Positions 43,039 through 52,302 of a DNA stretch of 64,000 nucleotides are shown piece after piece (the stretch's first letter is position 1; every line of letters starts with the position of its first letter). The DNA comes from WHTK01 sp965197795. GTDB lineage: Bacteria; Chloroflexota; Dehalococcoidia; DSTF01; WHTK01. The position numbers and the translations under genes are program-made. The stretch spans positions 1,984,001 to 2,048,000 of the forward strand of contig OZ240228.1 of NCBI GenBank assembly GCA_965197795.1, read 5' to 3'. Below the pieces are notes generated by a model that was not told the origin of the DNA, did no database searches, and saw only the letters and a program-made list of their open reading frames with translations.

Positions 43039-43827
43039 GTGCCACGGCCACGCGTCTACAAGACTCAGGCGATCGTCCTGCGGCAGCGCAAGCTCGGCGA
43101 AGCCGACAAGATCGTCACGCTGTACTCCCCCCATTACGGCAAGATCGACGCGGTAGCCAAAGGGGTGCGGCGCACCAAGAGCCGCCTCGCCGGGCACCTG
43201 GAGCCGCTGACGCTGGGCTCCTACTTGCTAGCCGAAGGACGCGACCTCGACATCGTCACGCAGGCGGAGACGGTCGACGCCTTCGCATCTCTTCGTGGCG
43301 ACCTGGAGCGCATCAGCCGGGGGCTGTACTGCGCCGAGATGGTCGATCGCCTGACGCCGGAGCGCTCCGAAGGCAGTCCGATATTCCGGCTGCTGCAGGA
43401 AACGCTGAGCTACCTCAACGCGTCGCCGGAGTACGAAACCGCAACGCGGCGCTTCGAGTTGCGGCTGCTCGGTGAGCTGGGCTATCGCCCCGCCCTATTC
43501 GAGTGCGCCGCTTGTGGCCGCCGCCTGGAGCCGGTCGCGAACTTCTGGAGCTCGGACGCGGGCGGCGCCATCTGCCCTGCCTGCGCCGACGACTCGCTGA
43601 GGCTGGCGCCGCTCAGCGTCGACGCGCTGAAGATGCTACGCCTGCTACAGCGCTCGCCTTATGAGGAGGCGGTGCGCGTACGGATCTCCGCACGGCTGGC
43701 CGCCGAGCTCGAGTCCTGCCTCGGTGACTACGTGCGCTTCGTGCTGGAGCGCGAGGTACGCAGCGCCGGCTTCGTCGAGACGCTGCGCCGCCATCCGGCG
43801 GTGCCGCAGACCAACACGCCGACTTGA
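43039..43827 (+). CDS. recO: DNA repair protein RecO
   Basis: A 262-residue protein that binds single-stranded DNA and works with RecR to load RecA. It has an N-terminal OB fold (YKTQAIVLRQRKLGEADKIVTLYS), a helical middle and a zinc site (CAAC and CPAC, about residues 155-181). The start is GTG 43039. The downstream HAD gene starts within its stop codon (TGATG). Confidence 0.94.
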   Translation: MPRPRVYKTQAIVLRQRKLGEADKIVTLYSPHYGKIDAVAKGVRRTKSRLAGHLEPLTLGSYLLAEGRDLDIVTQAETVDAFASLRGDLERISRGLYCAEMVDRLTPERSEGSPIFRLLQETLSYLNASPEYETATRRFELRLLGELGYRPALFECAACGRRLEPVANFWSSDAGGAICPACADDSLRLAPLSVDALKMLRLLQRSPYEEAVRVRISARLAAELESCLGDYVRFVLEREVRSAGFVETLRRHPAVPQTNTPT

Positions 43828-44500
43828 TGCCGACCAAACGAATCCTCGTCTTCGACCTCGACGGAACGCTGATCGACACGATGTCCGACCTGGCGGACCT
43901 GTTCTGCGACATGCTTCATAGCGAGCAGGGCGTGCCGGACGAGATCAGCCGTTCGATTTATGTCGAGCTGGCCGGCAAAGGTCCACGACCTCAGTTCGAA
44001 GCGGTGGTCGAGGCGCTGGGCCGGCCAGACCCGGCGCTGGTCGACGACATCACGCAACGCTACTGGCAACGCGCCGAGACCTTCGAGCCGGTTGCCTTCC
44101 CGGAGACGCTGGATGTGCTGCAGCAATTACACAGCGACGACCACACACTCGTCGTCAGCAGCGGCGGCACCACCGCTTCCGTCCAGCGCAAAATGCGTTT
44201 GACGGGTATCGATCGCCTGTTCAGGCTGGCCCTCGGCACGGACGAGGGTGTGCCTGGATGCGCAAGGGGCCCGGTCATTTCAGCTCGATTTGCACCTCGC
44301 TGACGCTGACCGATGGCGAGCTTATGGCCGGCGGCGTCTTTGTTGGTGATTCCGTGTACGACATGCAGGTGGCGCGTGACGCCGGGATCTTCGCGGTAGG
44401 ACGATTGACCGGGGGCAACCGAGAGACCTTGCGGCAGGCCGGAGCGCAGCATCTGATTCAAGACCTGCGCGAAATGCACGCTCTGCTGGCAGCGTTGTAG
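43827..44500 (+). pseudogene. HAD phosphatase (phosphoglycolate phosphatase-like), one frameshift
   Basis: ATG 43827 starts a normal HAD: motif I VFDLDGTLIDT, then motif II SSGG. The frame is lost near 44257, where one base seems missing. The other frame (open from 44258) continues at once with RKGPGHF (motif III Lys) and motif IV (GGVFVGDSVYDMQVARDAG) to TAG 44498-44500. All catalytic motifs survive, so this is either a very recent mutation or a sequence error. It is coupled to recO. Confidence 0.75.
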
Positions 44501-44565
44501 ATCAACACCAGCCTCTTTCGCGTATTATTGTTAGACACTCTTTGGGCAAGAAGGGGAGAGAGTTA

Positions 44566-45033
44566 ATGCCGCTATACGAGTACTACTGTTCAGGCTGTGA
44601 CGGTGTCTTCGAGGAACTGCGCTCCATGCGCGAATCCTCAGAGCCTCAGCCGTGCCCACTATGCGACCGCGATTCGCAGCGCATCATGCCGACGACGTTC
44701 TCCGCGTTCACGTTCCGTGACGGCATGCCGCGTCGCATCCCAGACGACTTCAAGTACTGGCACTCGGACGGCACCAAGGTCAAGTCGATGAACACCGGTG
44801 GCGTGCCAACGGGCGAGCACCCCGAGCTCTATCGACGGCCACCGCGCCAGCGGCCGACGGCTGCCCAACGCGAGGAGATGCGCGAGATCAATCACCTCAA
44901 AGGCCGTCACGCCAAGATGATGTTCGATTCGGGCGCCCCGATGGCGATCGGCCAGGACGGCAGGCCGCTGCTCTCGCCGGGCTTCGGGACCAGCGGCCAC
45001 ATCCCACGCGACGACATGAAGAAGGCCACTTAG
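44566..45033 (+). CDS. FmdB family zinc-ribbon protein
   Basis: A 155-residue protein. The first 45 residues are an FmdB regulatory-type zinc ribbon (MPLYEYYCSGC, then PCPLCDR). The rest is a basic, Pro/Arg-rich low-complexity tail, much longer than in minimal FmdB proteins. ATG 44566 follows GGGGAGAG. Family members are proposed transcription or metal-related regulators, without proof. A strong terminator follows. Confidence 0.8.
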   Translation: MPLYEYYCSGCDGVFEELRSMRESSEPQPCPLCDRDSQRIMPTTFSAFTFRDGMPRRIPDDFKYWHSDGTKVKSMNTGGVPTGEHPELYRRPPRQRPTAAQREEMREINHLKGRHAKMMFDSGAPMAIGQDGRPLLSPGFGTSGHIPRDDMKKAT

Positions 45034-45054
45034 TAGAACGGACGAAGCTTACGA

Positions 45055-45081
45055 AAGAGGCGGCCGATTGGGCCGCCTCTT
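45055..45081. terminator. Terminator between the FmdB-like gene and the prenyl synthase
   Basis: An 11-bp perfect stem (AAGAGGCGGCC with GGCCGCCTCTT), 5-base loop, with TTCATTT on the plus side and an A-rich left flank. It can serve both convergent genes. Confidence 0.85.
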
Positions 45082-45101
45082 CATTTCAGCCAACCTGAGT
45101 G

Positions 45102-46265
45102 TCAGGATCTGCGATCTGTGACGAAATGGGCCAGCCCGACCATGGCGTGGCGCGCTTCGCTAGCCGCCATTGTGTCGATTGTGCCGAGAACTGGCGCTTC
45201 GAGCGCCTTGAGCGCCTTGTCCCTGAAGTCGCACGCCACCGCAAGCGACTCGTCGAGAATGTCAGACTCCTGGATCATCTCGATCGCCCGCTGCAGGTCC
45301 CGGTCCTTGTCCTCCCCGCCAGCGAAGAAGCTCTCCACCGGATTGTCCTCGGGAAAGCGCTCGCTCAGGATCAGCGCCGGCAGAGTCAGCGTGCCGTTCG
45401 ACAGGTCGCTGCCCACGGGTTTGCCCATCTCCGCTTCGTCGCCACTGAAATCAAGGATGTCGTCCATCACCTGGAACGCCATGCCCATGTTCTCCCCGTA
45501 GAAACGCAACGCCAGTGCCTGCTCATCAGACAGGCCCGCGATCATCGCGCCGCCCTGGGCCGAAGTGGCGAAGAGCGAGGCCGTTTTACCGTAGATGCGG
45601 TTGAAGTACTGCATCGTCGACTGGCCGTAGTCGTACGCGCTGAGGTCCTGTTGCAACTCACCCGTCGCGATCTCCATCAGCGTCTTGGCGAAGAGACGAA
45701 TCACTTCGATGTTGCCGGTCCGGGCCACGAGCTCGGCGGCGTGGGCGAACATGTAGTCGCCCACCATGACGCTGGCCGCGTTGTTGACCAACGCGTTTGC
45801 GGTGGCCTGGCCGCGTCGCGTCGACGCGGCGTCGATAACGTCATCGTGGACCAGCGTCGCGGTGTGCAGCAGCTCGATCGATGCCGCTAGCGGCACCAGC
45901 AGGTCGAGGTTGTAGTGTCCCATGCGGCCCACCAGCAACGTTGTCGCCGGACGCGCGCGCTTGCCGCCGGCGACGAGCAGATGGTCCAGGATGTTGGCCA
46001 GGAACGGGAAGTTGTCCGGGCTTAGCGAGCGCAGCAGGATGTCGACGCGAGCGATGTCCCGCTGCACGGGTCCGTAAAGGCCCTCCGACTCGAGCACCGC
46101 AATGCCGGGCTCGGAGGAGGTAAGCGGCGCATAGGCGCCGATCGGCGCACCGACGGCGGGACGGCCAAAGCGTTTGAAGTACTTGACGGTACGCCTGCCG
46201 AAGCCCGCCGGCCCTTCGATGCGCCAGGACTCCGCCGCGCGGCTGATCAAGAGTGCTCCGGTCAT
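45102..46265 (-). CDS. Polyprenyl diphosphate synthase
   Basis: A 387-residue trans-isoprenyl synthase of the octaprenyl/heptaprenyl type, making side chains for quinones. The first aspartate motif (LVHDDVIDAASTRRG) and second (DDILDFSGD) are intact, with GGKRARP for pyrophosphate binding. The N-terminal 60 residues are an extra segment not needed for catalysis. ATG 46265 overlaps the tatD stop (ATGA), so it is coupled in a metG-tatD-prenyl synthase operon. Product length cannot be fixed from sequence. Confidence 0.92.
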   Translation of the reverse strand: MTGALLISRAAESWRIEGPAGFGRRTVKYFKRFGRPAVGAPIGAYAPLTSSEPGIAVLESEGLYGPVQRDIARVDILLRSLSPDNFPFLANILDHLLVAGGKRARPATTLLVGRMGHYNLDLLVPLAASIELLHTATLVHDDVIDAASTRRGQATANALVNNAASVMVGDYMFAHAAELVARTGNIEVIRLFAKTLMEIATGELQQDLSAYDYGQSTMQYFNRIYGKTASLFATSAQGGAMIAGLSDEQALALRFYGENMGMAFQVMDDILDFSGDEAEMGKPVGSDLSNGTLTLPALILSERFPEDNPVESFFAGGEDKDRDLQRAIEMIQESDILDESLAVACDFRDKALKALEAPVLGTIDTMAASEARHAMVGLAHFVTDRRS

Positions 46266-47086
46266 CCGTGACCTCCGGTTGCATCCACCGCCACCGGCAG
46301 ACCGAACAGGCGTCGCGCATTTGCGCTGGTGACCTCACCAATGTAATCTAAAGAGGCTCCGTGCAGAATAGCGATCTGCTGCGCCGCCTCGATCACGTAG
46401 GCTGGCTCGTTGCGCTTGCCACGATGAGACTGCGGCGCGCCGTAAGGCGAATCCGTCTCGATGACAAGCGATTCGAGCGGCAGTTGGGCAACGACGTCGC
46501 GCAGCGGTCCTTGCCTGGGGTGTGTCACCGACGTGTGCACCGAGATGACGAAACCGAGGTCGATGTAGCGCTGCGCGTCCTCCAGCGTCCCGGTGAAGTA
46601 GTGCAGAACGCCCAGCGGCCGCCCGGCAAAGGCGGGGGCGGCGCGGCGAGCCCACGGCTCCAGCTGCCCCGCCAGCGCCTCCCAGGCGTCGCGGCAATGC
46701 ACGACGACGGGCATCGTGTGGCGCTCCGCCAACGCGAGCATCTGATCGAGCGCCGCGACCTGATTCTCGATTGACGAGTGCATGCGGTAGAAATCGAGCC
46801 CTATTTCACCCACGGCCACGACATGCTCGTCGCGCAGCAGCGCTTCGACACCAGCCAGAGACTCGGCATCCAGCTTCGAGGCCTCGTGCGGGTGATAGCC
46901 CGCCGTCGCGAAGACGCCCTCATGATGGCGCGCCAAGTCGAGTCCGCTCTGCGCAGACGCCAGGTCGACCGCCGGCAGCAGGAGCATCGTCACGCCTGCT
47001 TCGTGAGCCCGCTGGATGGCGGCCTCCACGTCCTCGGCGAACTCGGGTTCCTGCAGGTGGGCGTGGGTGTCGACGAAACCGCTCAC
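46262..47086 (-). CDS. tatD: TatD family metal-dependent hydrolase/DNase
   Basis: A 274-residue TIM-barrel hydrolase. Metal ligands are visible: DTHAHL at the start, EIGLD, VVHCRDAW, a HYFTG motif and ETDSPYG. TatD proteins have 3'-5' exonuclease activity and are typically next to metG, as here. GTG 47086 overlaps the metG stop (GTGA). Confidence 0.94.
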   Translation of the reverse strand: MSGFVDTHAHLQEPEFAEDVEAAIQRAHEAGVTMLLLPAVDLASAQSGLDLARHHEGVFATAGYHPHEASKLDAESLAGVEALLRDEHVVAVGEIGLDFYRMHSSIENQVAALDQMLALAERHTMPVVVHCRDAWEALAGQLEPWARRAAPAFAGRPLGVLHYFTGTLEDAQRYIDLGFVISVHTSVTHPRQGPLRDVVAQLPLESLVIETDSPYGAPQSHRGKRNEPAYVIEAAQQIAILHGASLDYIGEVTSANARRLFGLPVAVDATGGHG

Positions 47087-48729
47087 GCCACGACCTCCGG
47101 CGCTTCAAGCTTCTTGAATAGCGGCTCCGGCTTCTGCAGCGGTTTACCCGCCACCGGCGCCTCGACCGACCAGCCCTTGGCGTCGATCGCGTCGTCGTGG
47201 CCGAGCATGGCGTGCAGACGCTGCGAGCTGAACGGCAGGTAGGGATAGAACGCCAGCTTGAGGCAGTCGATGGCGCCGATCGCCGTGTAAAGCGCGCGTG
47301 CGGCGGCTGGGGGGTCGCTTTCGCGGGTCTTCCAGGGCTCCTCTTGATTCAGATAGCGATTCGCCTCCTGGGCGTAAGCCAGCGCCGTGCGCAAACCTTC
47401 TCGGAAGTGACATACCGCGATGCTATCCCCGACTGACTTCAGCGCCTGCTGACCGTGGTCGAGCAACGCCTGGTCGGCCTCACGCAGGTCACCCGCCTGC
47501 GGCACCTTGCCATCGAAGTTACGGTAGGACAGCGTCAGGACGCGGTTGACCAGGTTGCCCCAGGTCGAGACCAGCTCATCGTTATTGCGGCGAATCAGGT
47601 CGTCTTCGGAGAACTCGGCGTCGCTCGTTTCGGGCATGATCGCGCTGAGGTAGTAGCGAATGGCGTCCGGGTCGTACTTCTCCAGATACAGCGGCAGCAT
47701 CGGCGCCGTGCCGCGGCTCGTGCTGGCCTTGGAGCCGCCAAAATTGAGGTACTGGTTCGCCGGCACGTCGTACGGCTGGTTCAGGCCACCGTACATGAAG
47801 ACCTGGGCCGGCCAGCTCAGCACATGAAACCAGACGTTGTCCTTGCCGATGAAGTAATAGATCTTGGCGTCCGGCTCTTGCCAAAACTCGCGCCAGGCGT
47901 CAGGCGTGCCCTGGAGCTGGGCCCATTCCTTGGTCGCGGACAGATAGCCGACGACGTTTTCGAACCAGACGTAGATACGCTTGGTGTCGTAGCCGTCCAG
48001 CGGGATCGGCACGCCCCAGACCAAGTCGCGCGTGATGGCGCGATCCTTGAGGCCTTCGTTCAACACGCCCAGCGAGAAGTTGAGCACAGGGCGCCGCCAG
48101 TGCTCCTTGTCCTTGCTCAGCCACTCCTTGACCCTGTCTTGGCAAGCGCTGAGGCGCAGGAAGAAGTGCTCGGAGATCCTCCGCTCCGGAATCGAGCCGT
48201 CGCGGCTGCAGCGGGCGTTGATCAGATCGGTGGGGTCTAGCGTCCTACCGCAGTTCTCGCACTGGTCGCCACGGGCCCCGTTATAGCCGCAGTGGGGGCA
48301 GGTGCCCTCGACGTAGCGGTCCGGCAGGAAGCGACCTTCCTCGACACAGTAGGTCAGCTCCATTTCCTGAAGGTAGAGATCGCCCTGGTTGTAAAGCTTG
48401 AGGAAGATTTCCTGAACCGTGTCGATGTGATTCTGGGTGCCGGTCGACGTATAGAGATCCCAGCTGATGCCGAGACGCTCCCAGTTGTCGAGGTATTCGC
48501 CGTGAAAGCGCCGGACGACGTCCGCCGGCGTCACGCCTTCTTGCTCGGCGCGAACCACGATCGGCGTGCCGTTCTGATCGGTGCCAGACACCATCGCGAC
48601 CCGGTTTCCGGCGGTCCGGTGATAGCGCGCGAAGATGTCGGGCGGTAAATAGGCTCCGGCGATCTGGCCGAGGTGCAGCGAGCCGTTGGGAAACGGCCAG
48701 GCCACGCCGATGAGGATTTTTTCAGTCAC
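47083..48729 (-). CDS. metG: Methionyl-tRNA synthetase, archaeal-type
   Basis: A 548-residue class I synthetase. The start is GTG 48729 with GGGAGA upstream (VTEKILIGVAWPFPNG). The HIGH motif reads HLGQ and the KMSKS loop reads KASTS (GGSKASTSRG), both variants. A zinc knuckle with CPHC and CENC is present, as is the WFENVVGYLSA segment. The long form without the C-terminal tRNA-binding extension fits archaeal and Chloroflexi enzymes. It is the first gene of the metG-tatD-prenyl synthase operon. The leader contains the palindrome at 48781-48802. Confidence 0.94.
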   Translation of the reverse strand: MTEKILIGVAWPFPNGSLHLGQIAGAYLPPDIFARYHRTAGNRVAMVSGTDQNGTPIVVRAEQEGVTPADVVRRFHGEYLDNWERLGISWDLYTSTGTQNHIDTVQEIFLKLYNQGDLYLQEMELTYCVEEGRFLPDRYVEGTCPHCGYNGARGDQCENCGRTLDPTDLINARCSRDGSIPERRISEHFFLRLSACQDRVKEWLSKDKEHWRRPVLNFSLGVLNEGLKDRAITRDLVWGVPIPLDGYDTKRIYVWFENVVGYLSATKEWAQLQGTPDAWREFWQEPDAKIYYFIGKDNVWFHVLSWPAQVFMYGGLNQPYDVPANQYLNFGGSKASTSRGTAPMLPLYLEKYDPDAIRYYLSAIMPETSDAEFSEDDLIRRNNDELVSTWGNLVNRVLTLSYRNFDGKVPQAGDLREADQALLDHGQQALKSVGDSIAVCHFREGLRTALAYAQEANRYLNQEEPWKTRESDPPAAARALYTAIGAIDCLKLAFYPYLPFSSQRLHAMLGHDDAIDAKGWSVEAPVAGKPLQKPEPLFKKLEAPEVVA

Positions 48730-48780
48730 GATCTTGTCTCCCTGGTTAGCAGGCAAAATGTCTCAGTGGACAGCAGAACT

Positions 48781-48802
48781 CCCGCAGCCGGCCGGCTGCG
48801 GG
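48781..48802. repeat. Perfect 22-bp palindrome in the metG leader
   Basis: CCCGCAGCCGG is followed by its exact reverse complement. In RNA it makes a 9-bp stem with a GGCC loop about 55 bases before the metG start. No T-run follows, so a role in RNA stability, protein binding or translation is only a guess. Confidence 0.75.
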
Positions 48803-48998
48803 CCGCCCATCGTCCATAGAGCACTTCCTCCAGGGAGCAAAGCAGTCATCTTGGCTGTAATTCTACCAGCTTCGGCGCTTACGGGGCCTTTGCGGTCCGA
48901 CTTGCGGCGCTACGCGCCCCCGGTCGCGTTGACCGTTACCGGACTCATGGATAGCATGCGGTTGAGCCCACCCGAGACCTCTCGCCAGGAGCCATATC

Positions 48999-50111
48999 GT
49001 GCAAAACCTCCGTATTCCCGGCCCTACTCCCTGTCCCCCCGAGACGCTGGCAGAGCTATCGCGGCAGATGATCAACCATCGCGGCCCCGAGTTCGCCGAG
49101 CTGCAAAGCCGCATCGTTGAGCGCTTGAAGCGCTTCTTCCGCACCGAGAACGATGTCTACGTCCTCACGGCCTCGGGTACGGGCGCGATGGAGGCCTCGA
49201 TAGTCAACACGCTATCGCCCGGTGACCACGTGCTCGCCGTTACGATCGGTGAGTTCGGCGATCGCTTCGCGGTCATTGCCGAGTCGTACGGCGCGGAGGT
49301 GCGGCGGCTGGAGTTCGAGCCCGGTACAACCGCCCAGCCCGAGACGGTTGCCGCGGCCCTCAAAGACGACCCAACGACCAGGGCGGTCCTGGTCACACAC
49401 AATGAAACCTCGACCGGCGTCACCAACGACGTCGAGGCCATTGGCAAGGCGATCCGGGCCGCGAATCCCGAGATCCTCTACATCGTCGACGCCATCAGCT
49501 CGCTGGGCTGCATCCCGTTTGCCACCGATGCCTGGGGCGTAGACGTGGCGTCGACCTGCTCGCAGAAGGGCTTCATGATCCCCCCGGGCCTTGCCTTCAT
49601 AACCCTGAGCCAGCGCGCCTGGGCCGCGTACGAGGACGCGAAGATGCCAAGGTTCTACCTGGACGTCGGCTCGTACCGCGATTACGCGCAAAAAGGCCAG
49701 CCGCCCTTTACGCCCGCTGTCTCGCTCTACTACGGGCTCGACCTGGCGCTCAGCATGATGGAGGCGGAGGGCTTTGAGCAGGTGCACAGTCGCCACCACG
49801 ACATCGCCGAGTACACGCGTGGCAGGATCAAGGCGCTGGGCCTCAGCCTGCTGGCGGTCGGCGACGAGGCCTCCGATACGGTGACCAGCGTCGTCGTGCC
49901 GGAGGGCGTCAGCGCCGCCGACCTGCTCAAGGTCCTGAACGCGGAGTTCGACACCGTACTCGCGTCGGGGCAAGGCAAGCTCACCGGAAGGATCGTGCGC
50001 ATCGGCCACATGGGCATCGTGGACAAAGCTGACATAGACGCGGCGATCGAGTCGCTGGACGTGGCGCTGGACCGGCAGGGCTACAAAAAGCCCGCCGCCT
50101 CGGACGCCTAG
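48999..50111 (+). CDS. PLP-dependent aminotransferase, serine/alanine-glyoxylate type
   Basis: A 370-residue class V aminotransferase. The PLP lysine sits in CSQKGFMIPPG, with ASGTGAMEAS near the cofactor phosphate site and VDAISSLG before the lysine. In many bacteria lacking SerC this family acts in serine synthesis, and the serA gene ten bases downstream supports that role. The start is GTG 48999 (QNLRIPGPTPCPPE is the usual opening). Confidence 0.92.
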   Translation: MQNLRIPGPTPCPPETLAELSRQMINHRGPEFAELQSRIVERLKRFFRTENDVYVLTASGTGAMEASIVNTLSPGDHVLAVTIGEFGDRFAVIAESYGAEVRRLEFEPGTTAQPETVAAALKDDPTTRAVLVTHNETSTGVTNDVEAIGKAIRAANPEILYIVDAISSLGCIPFATDAWGVDVASTCSQKGFMIPPGLAFITLSQRAWAAYEDAKMPRFYLDVGSYRDYAQKGQPPFTPAVSLYYGLDLALSMMEAEGFEQVHSRHHDIAEYTRGRIKALGLSLLAVGDEASDTVTSVVVPEGVSAADLLKVLNAEFDTVLASGQGKLTGRIVRIGHMGIVDKADIDAAIESLDVALDRQGYKKPAASDA

Positions 50112-50120
50112 ACCTGCCCA

Positions 50121-51701
50121 ATGCCGCGCGTCCTGGTCTCTGACCGAATCGGCGAAGAAGGCCTCGGCATTCTTCGTGAGGGCGCGGACGTGGAAATTCG
50201 TCTCGGCCTTTCGCCGCAAGCACTGATCGCAGCCATCCCGGACTACGAGGCGCTGGTGGTGCGCAGTGAAACCAAAGTCACGGCGGACGTCCTTTCGGCC
50301 GGCAGAAGCCTCGTCGTGGTCGGACGCGCCGGCGTCGGCGTCGACAACATCGACGTTGACGCGGCGACGGCCCGCGGCATCGTCGTGGTAAACGCCCCGG
50401 CAGCCATCACCATCGCAACCGCCGAGCACACTCTTGGGATGATGCTGGCATTGGCGCGGCACATCCCGGCGGCGCACGCCTCGCTCAGCGGCGGCAAGTG
50501 GGAGCGATCGAAGTTCGTCGGCGTCGAGCTGCGCGGCAAGACGCTGGGCATCGCCGGGATGGGGCGCGTCGGCGCCGAGCTGGCGAGACGCGCGCGCGCG
50601 CTGGAAATGCGCGTCATCGCCTACGATCCCTTTATTTCACCGGAGCGCTTCCAATCGATCGGTGTGCAACTTTGCTCCCTGGCAGAACTGCTCGGCGAGT
50701 CCGACTTCATCTCGCTGCACCTGCCGCTGACGGCCGCCAACCACCATTTCATGGACGAAGCGCAGTTCAATCAGATGAAGCCCGGCGTCCGAATCCTCAA
50801 CGTCGCGCGGGGTGAGCTGGTCTCCGAAACGGCGCTGGTGCGGGCCCTCGATAGCGGCAAGGTGGCGGGCGCCGCGATCGACGTCTTCGAGAAGGAGCCG
50901 CCCGACCCGGAGTCGCCCCTGCTGCATCACCCGAACGCTGTCGTGACGCCACATCTGGGGGCCTCCGCGGCCGAGGCCCAGGAGCGGCTGTCGGTCGACG
51001 TGGCGGACCAGATACTTGCGGCGCTGCGCGGCGAGCCGGTGATCTACGGCGTCAATTCGCCGATGATCGCGGCCGAGGCGTTCAAGGTCGTCGCGCCTTA
51101 TCTGCAAACAGCCACACAGGCAGCCTCGCTGGCGACACAGCTCTCGACCGGGCAGTTCGAGAGCGTCGAGATCCAGTACGCCGGCGAGATCGCCGAGCAC
51201 GATACGACGCCAATCCGCTCAGCCGTTATACGCGGACTGCTTTCGCCGATCAGCGACGAAAACGTCACGCTGGTCAACGCGGGGCTTATCGCGGAGCAGC
51301 GGGGCCTCAAGATCGCCGAGCGTAAGACCGAACACGAAGGTGTTTACAGAGACCTGATCAGCGTGCACCTGCACACGAGCGCCGGTGAAACCAGCGTCAG
51401 CGCGACGGTGGCTCACGACGGCCCGCACATCGTCGAAGTTAACGACTTCTGGGTCGACGTTTCGCCGGGCGAGGGCCATCTGCTGTTCTGTGAGAACGTC
51501 GACCGGCCCGGCATGATCGGCCGCATCGGCACCTTTCTCGGGATAAGGGACATCAACATCAGCTTCATGCGAGTCGGCCGAGCGACCGAAGGTGGGCGCG
51601 CCCTGATGGTCCTCGGCCTCGATGATCAAGCAGACGCCGCGACGATGGCGGAGATCGCCAGCATTCCGGACATCTTCGAGGTCAAAGCGGCGCGCGTATA
51701 G
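50121..51701 (+). CDS. serA: D-3-phosphoglycerate dehydrogenase
   Basis: A 526-residue enzyme for the first step of serine synthesis. It has the substrate-domain motif VGRAGVGVDNID, a Rossmann GIAGMGRVGAELA, the catalytic His in VVTPHLGAS, an ASB domain (residues about 325-445) and an ACT domain at the end (LLFCENVDRPGMIGRIGTFLG), which normally binds serine for feedback. This is the long type-1 form. It is co-transcribed with the aminotransferase. Confidence 0.95.
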   Translation: MPRVLVSDRIGEEGLGILREGADVEIRLGLSPQALIAAIPDYEALVVRSETKVTADVLSAGRSLVVVGRAGVGVDNIDVDAATARGIVVVNAPAAITIATAEHTLGMMLALARHIPAAHASLSGGKWERSKFVGVELRGKTLGIAGMGRVGAELARRARALEMRVIAYDPFISPERFQSIGVQLCSLAELLGESDFISLHLPLTAANHHFMDEAQFNQMKPGVRILNVARGELVSETALVRALDSGKVAGAAIDVFEKEPPDPESPLLHHPNAVVTPHLGASAAEAQERLSVDVADQILAALRGEPVIYGVNSPMIAAEAFKVVAPYLQTATQAASLATQLSTGQFESVEIQYAGEIAEHDTTPIRSAVIRGLLSPISDENVTLVNAGLIAEQRGLKIAERKTEHEGVYRDLISVHLHTSAGETSVSATVAHDGPHIVEVNDFWVDVSPGEGHLLFCENVDRPGMIGRIGTFLGIRDINISFMRVGRATEGGRALMVLGLDDQADAATMAEIASIPDIFEVKAARV

Positions 51702-51749
51702 CCGGCGCGCGTTGACGGCTTTTTAAGTCGAGCGTATCTTCGAGTCCAC

Positions 51750-52112
51750 ATGCGAAACCCGTTTCAAGTCACCCGCCTTGCGGCGTTCACGATCTCATTG
51801 CTGCTGCTTCTCGAAGTGCTTGAGCCAGGCTGGGGCGTCGATGCCAGCTGGGGTTGGTACCTCGGCTTGTTCTTGTTGACACTCGCCACCGGCTGGGATT
51901 TTGTCAGCTTGATCGCCAGCATTCTCGCCTTCTGCCTACTCGTCGGCATCCTCGACGCCAGCAAAGCGGCCTTCGTGGCGCTGGCGATCTTCACGGGCTT
52001 CGCGCTGATCCGGCCGCGCGGACCGCAGGCAGTGGCGCGCGCCGGCTGGCGGGCCTGGTCGTGGCAGGCAGACCGCCGCTGGCGCGGCGACGGCCCGATC
52101 TACCACCGTTAA
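51750..52112 (+). CDS. Small membrane protein
   Basis: A 120-residue protein with three hydrophobic helices (AAFTISLLLLLEVLE, then GLFLLTLATGWDFVSLIASILAFCLLVGIL and AFVALAIFTGFALI) and a basic Trp-rich tail. No family was recognised. The ribosome site is weak. It may be the end gene of the serA operon. Confidence 0.6.
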   Translation: MRNPFQVTRLAAFTISLLLLLEVLEPGWGVDASWGWYLGLFLLTLATGWDFVSLIASILAFCLLVGILDASKAAFVALAIFTGFALIRPRGPQAVARAGWRAWSWQADRRWRGDGPIYHR

Positions 52113-52302
52113 GCCCATCTCCTTAACGCCTGCGTATAGCCGCGCTGCATGCTAAGCTGGCTGGCAGAAGCCTGCTGCCTGACCGTAGGGCCACCGCGAG
52201 GGTAGTGCGATAGCAACCGAACTACAGCCTGACCAGATTGTCAACCTGATCAACGACTTCAGGGAGCGTGAACCCGATCCCTTCAAGGCCACGCCGGACG
52301 AG

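Noticed and set aside
43827..44500. Programmed frameshift in the HAD gene
   Set aside because: No slippery heptamer or downstream stem-loop at about 44257; a simple one-base loss explains it.
48955..48985. GGGTGG...ACCGC on the minus strand upstream of metG, resembling a T-box core
   Set aside because: The two halves are separated by extra bases, lie about 230 bp from the start codon inside the neighbouring aminotransferase region and have no terminator nearby.
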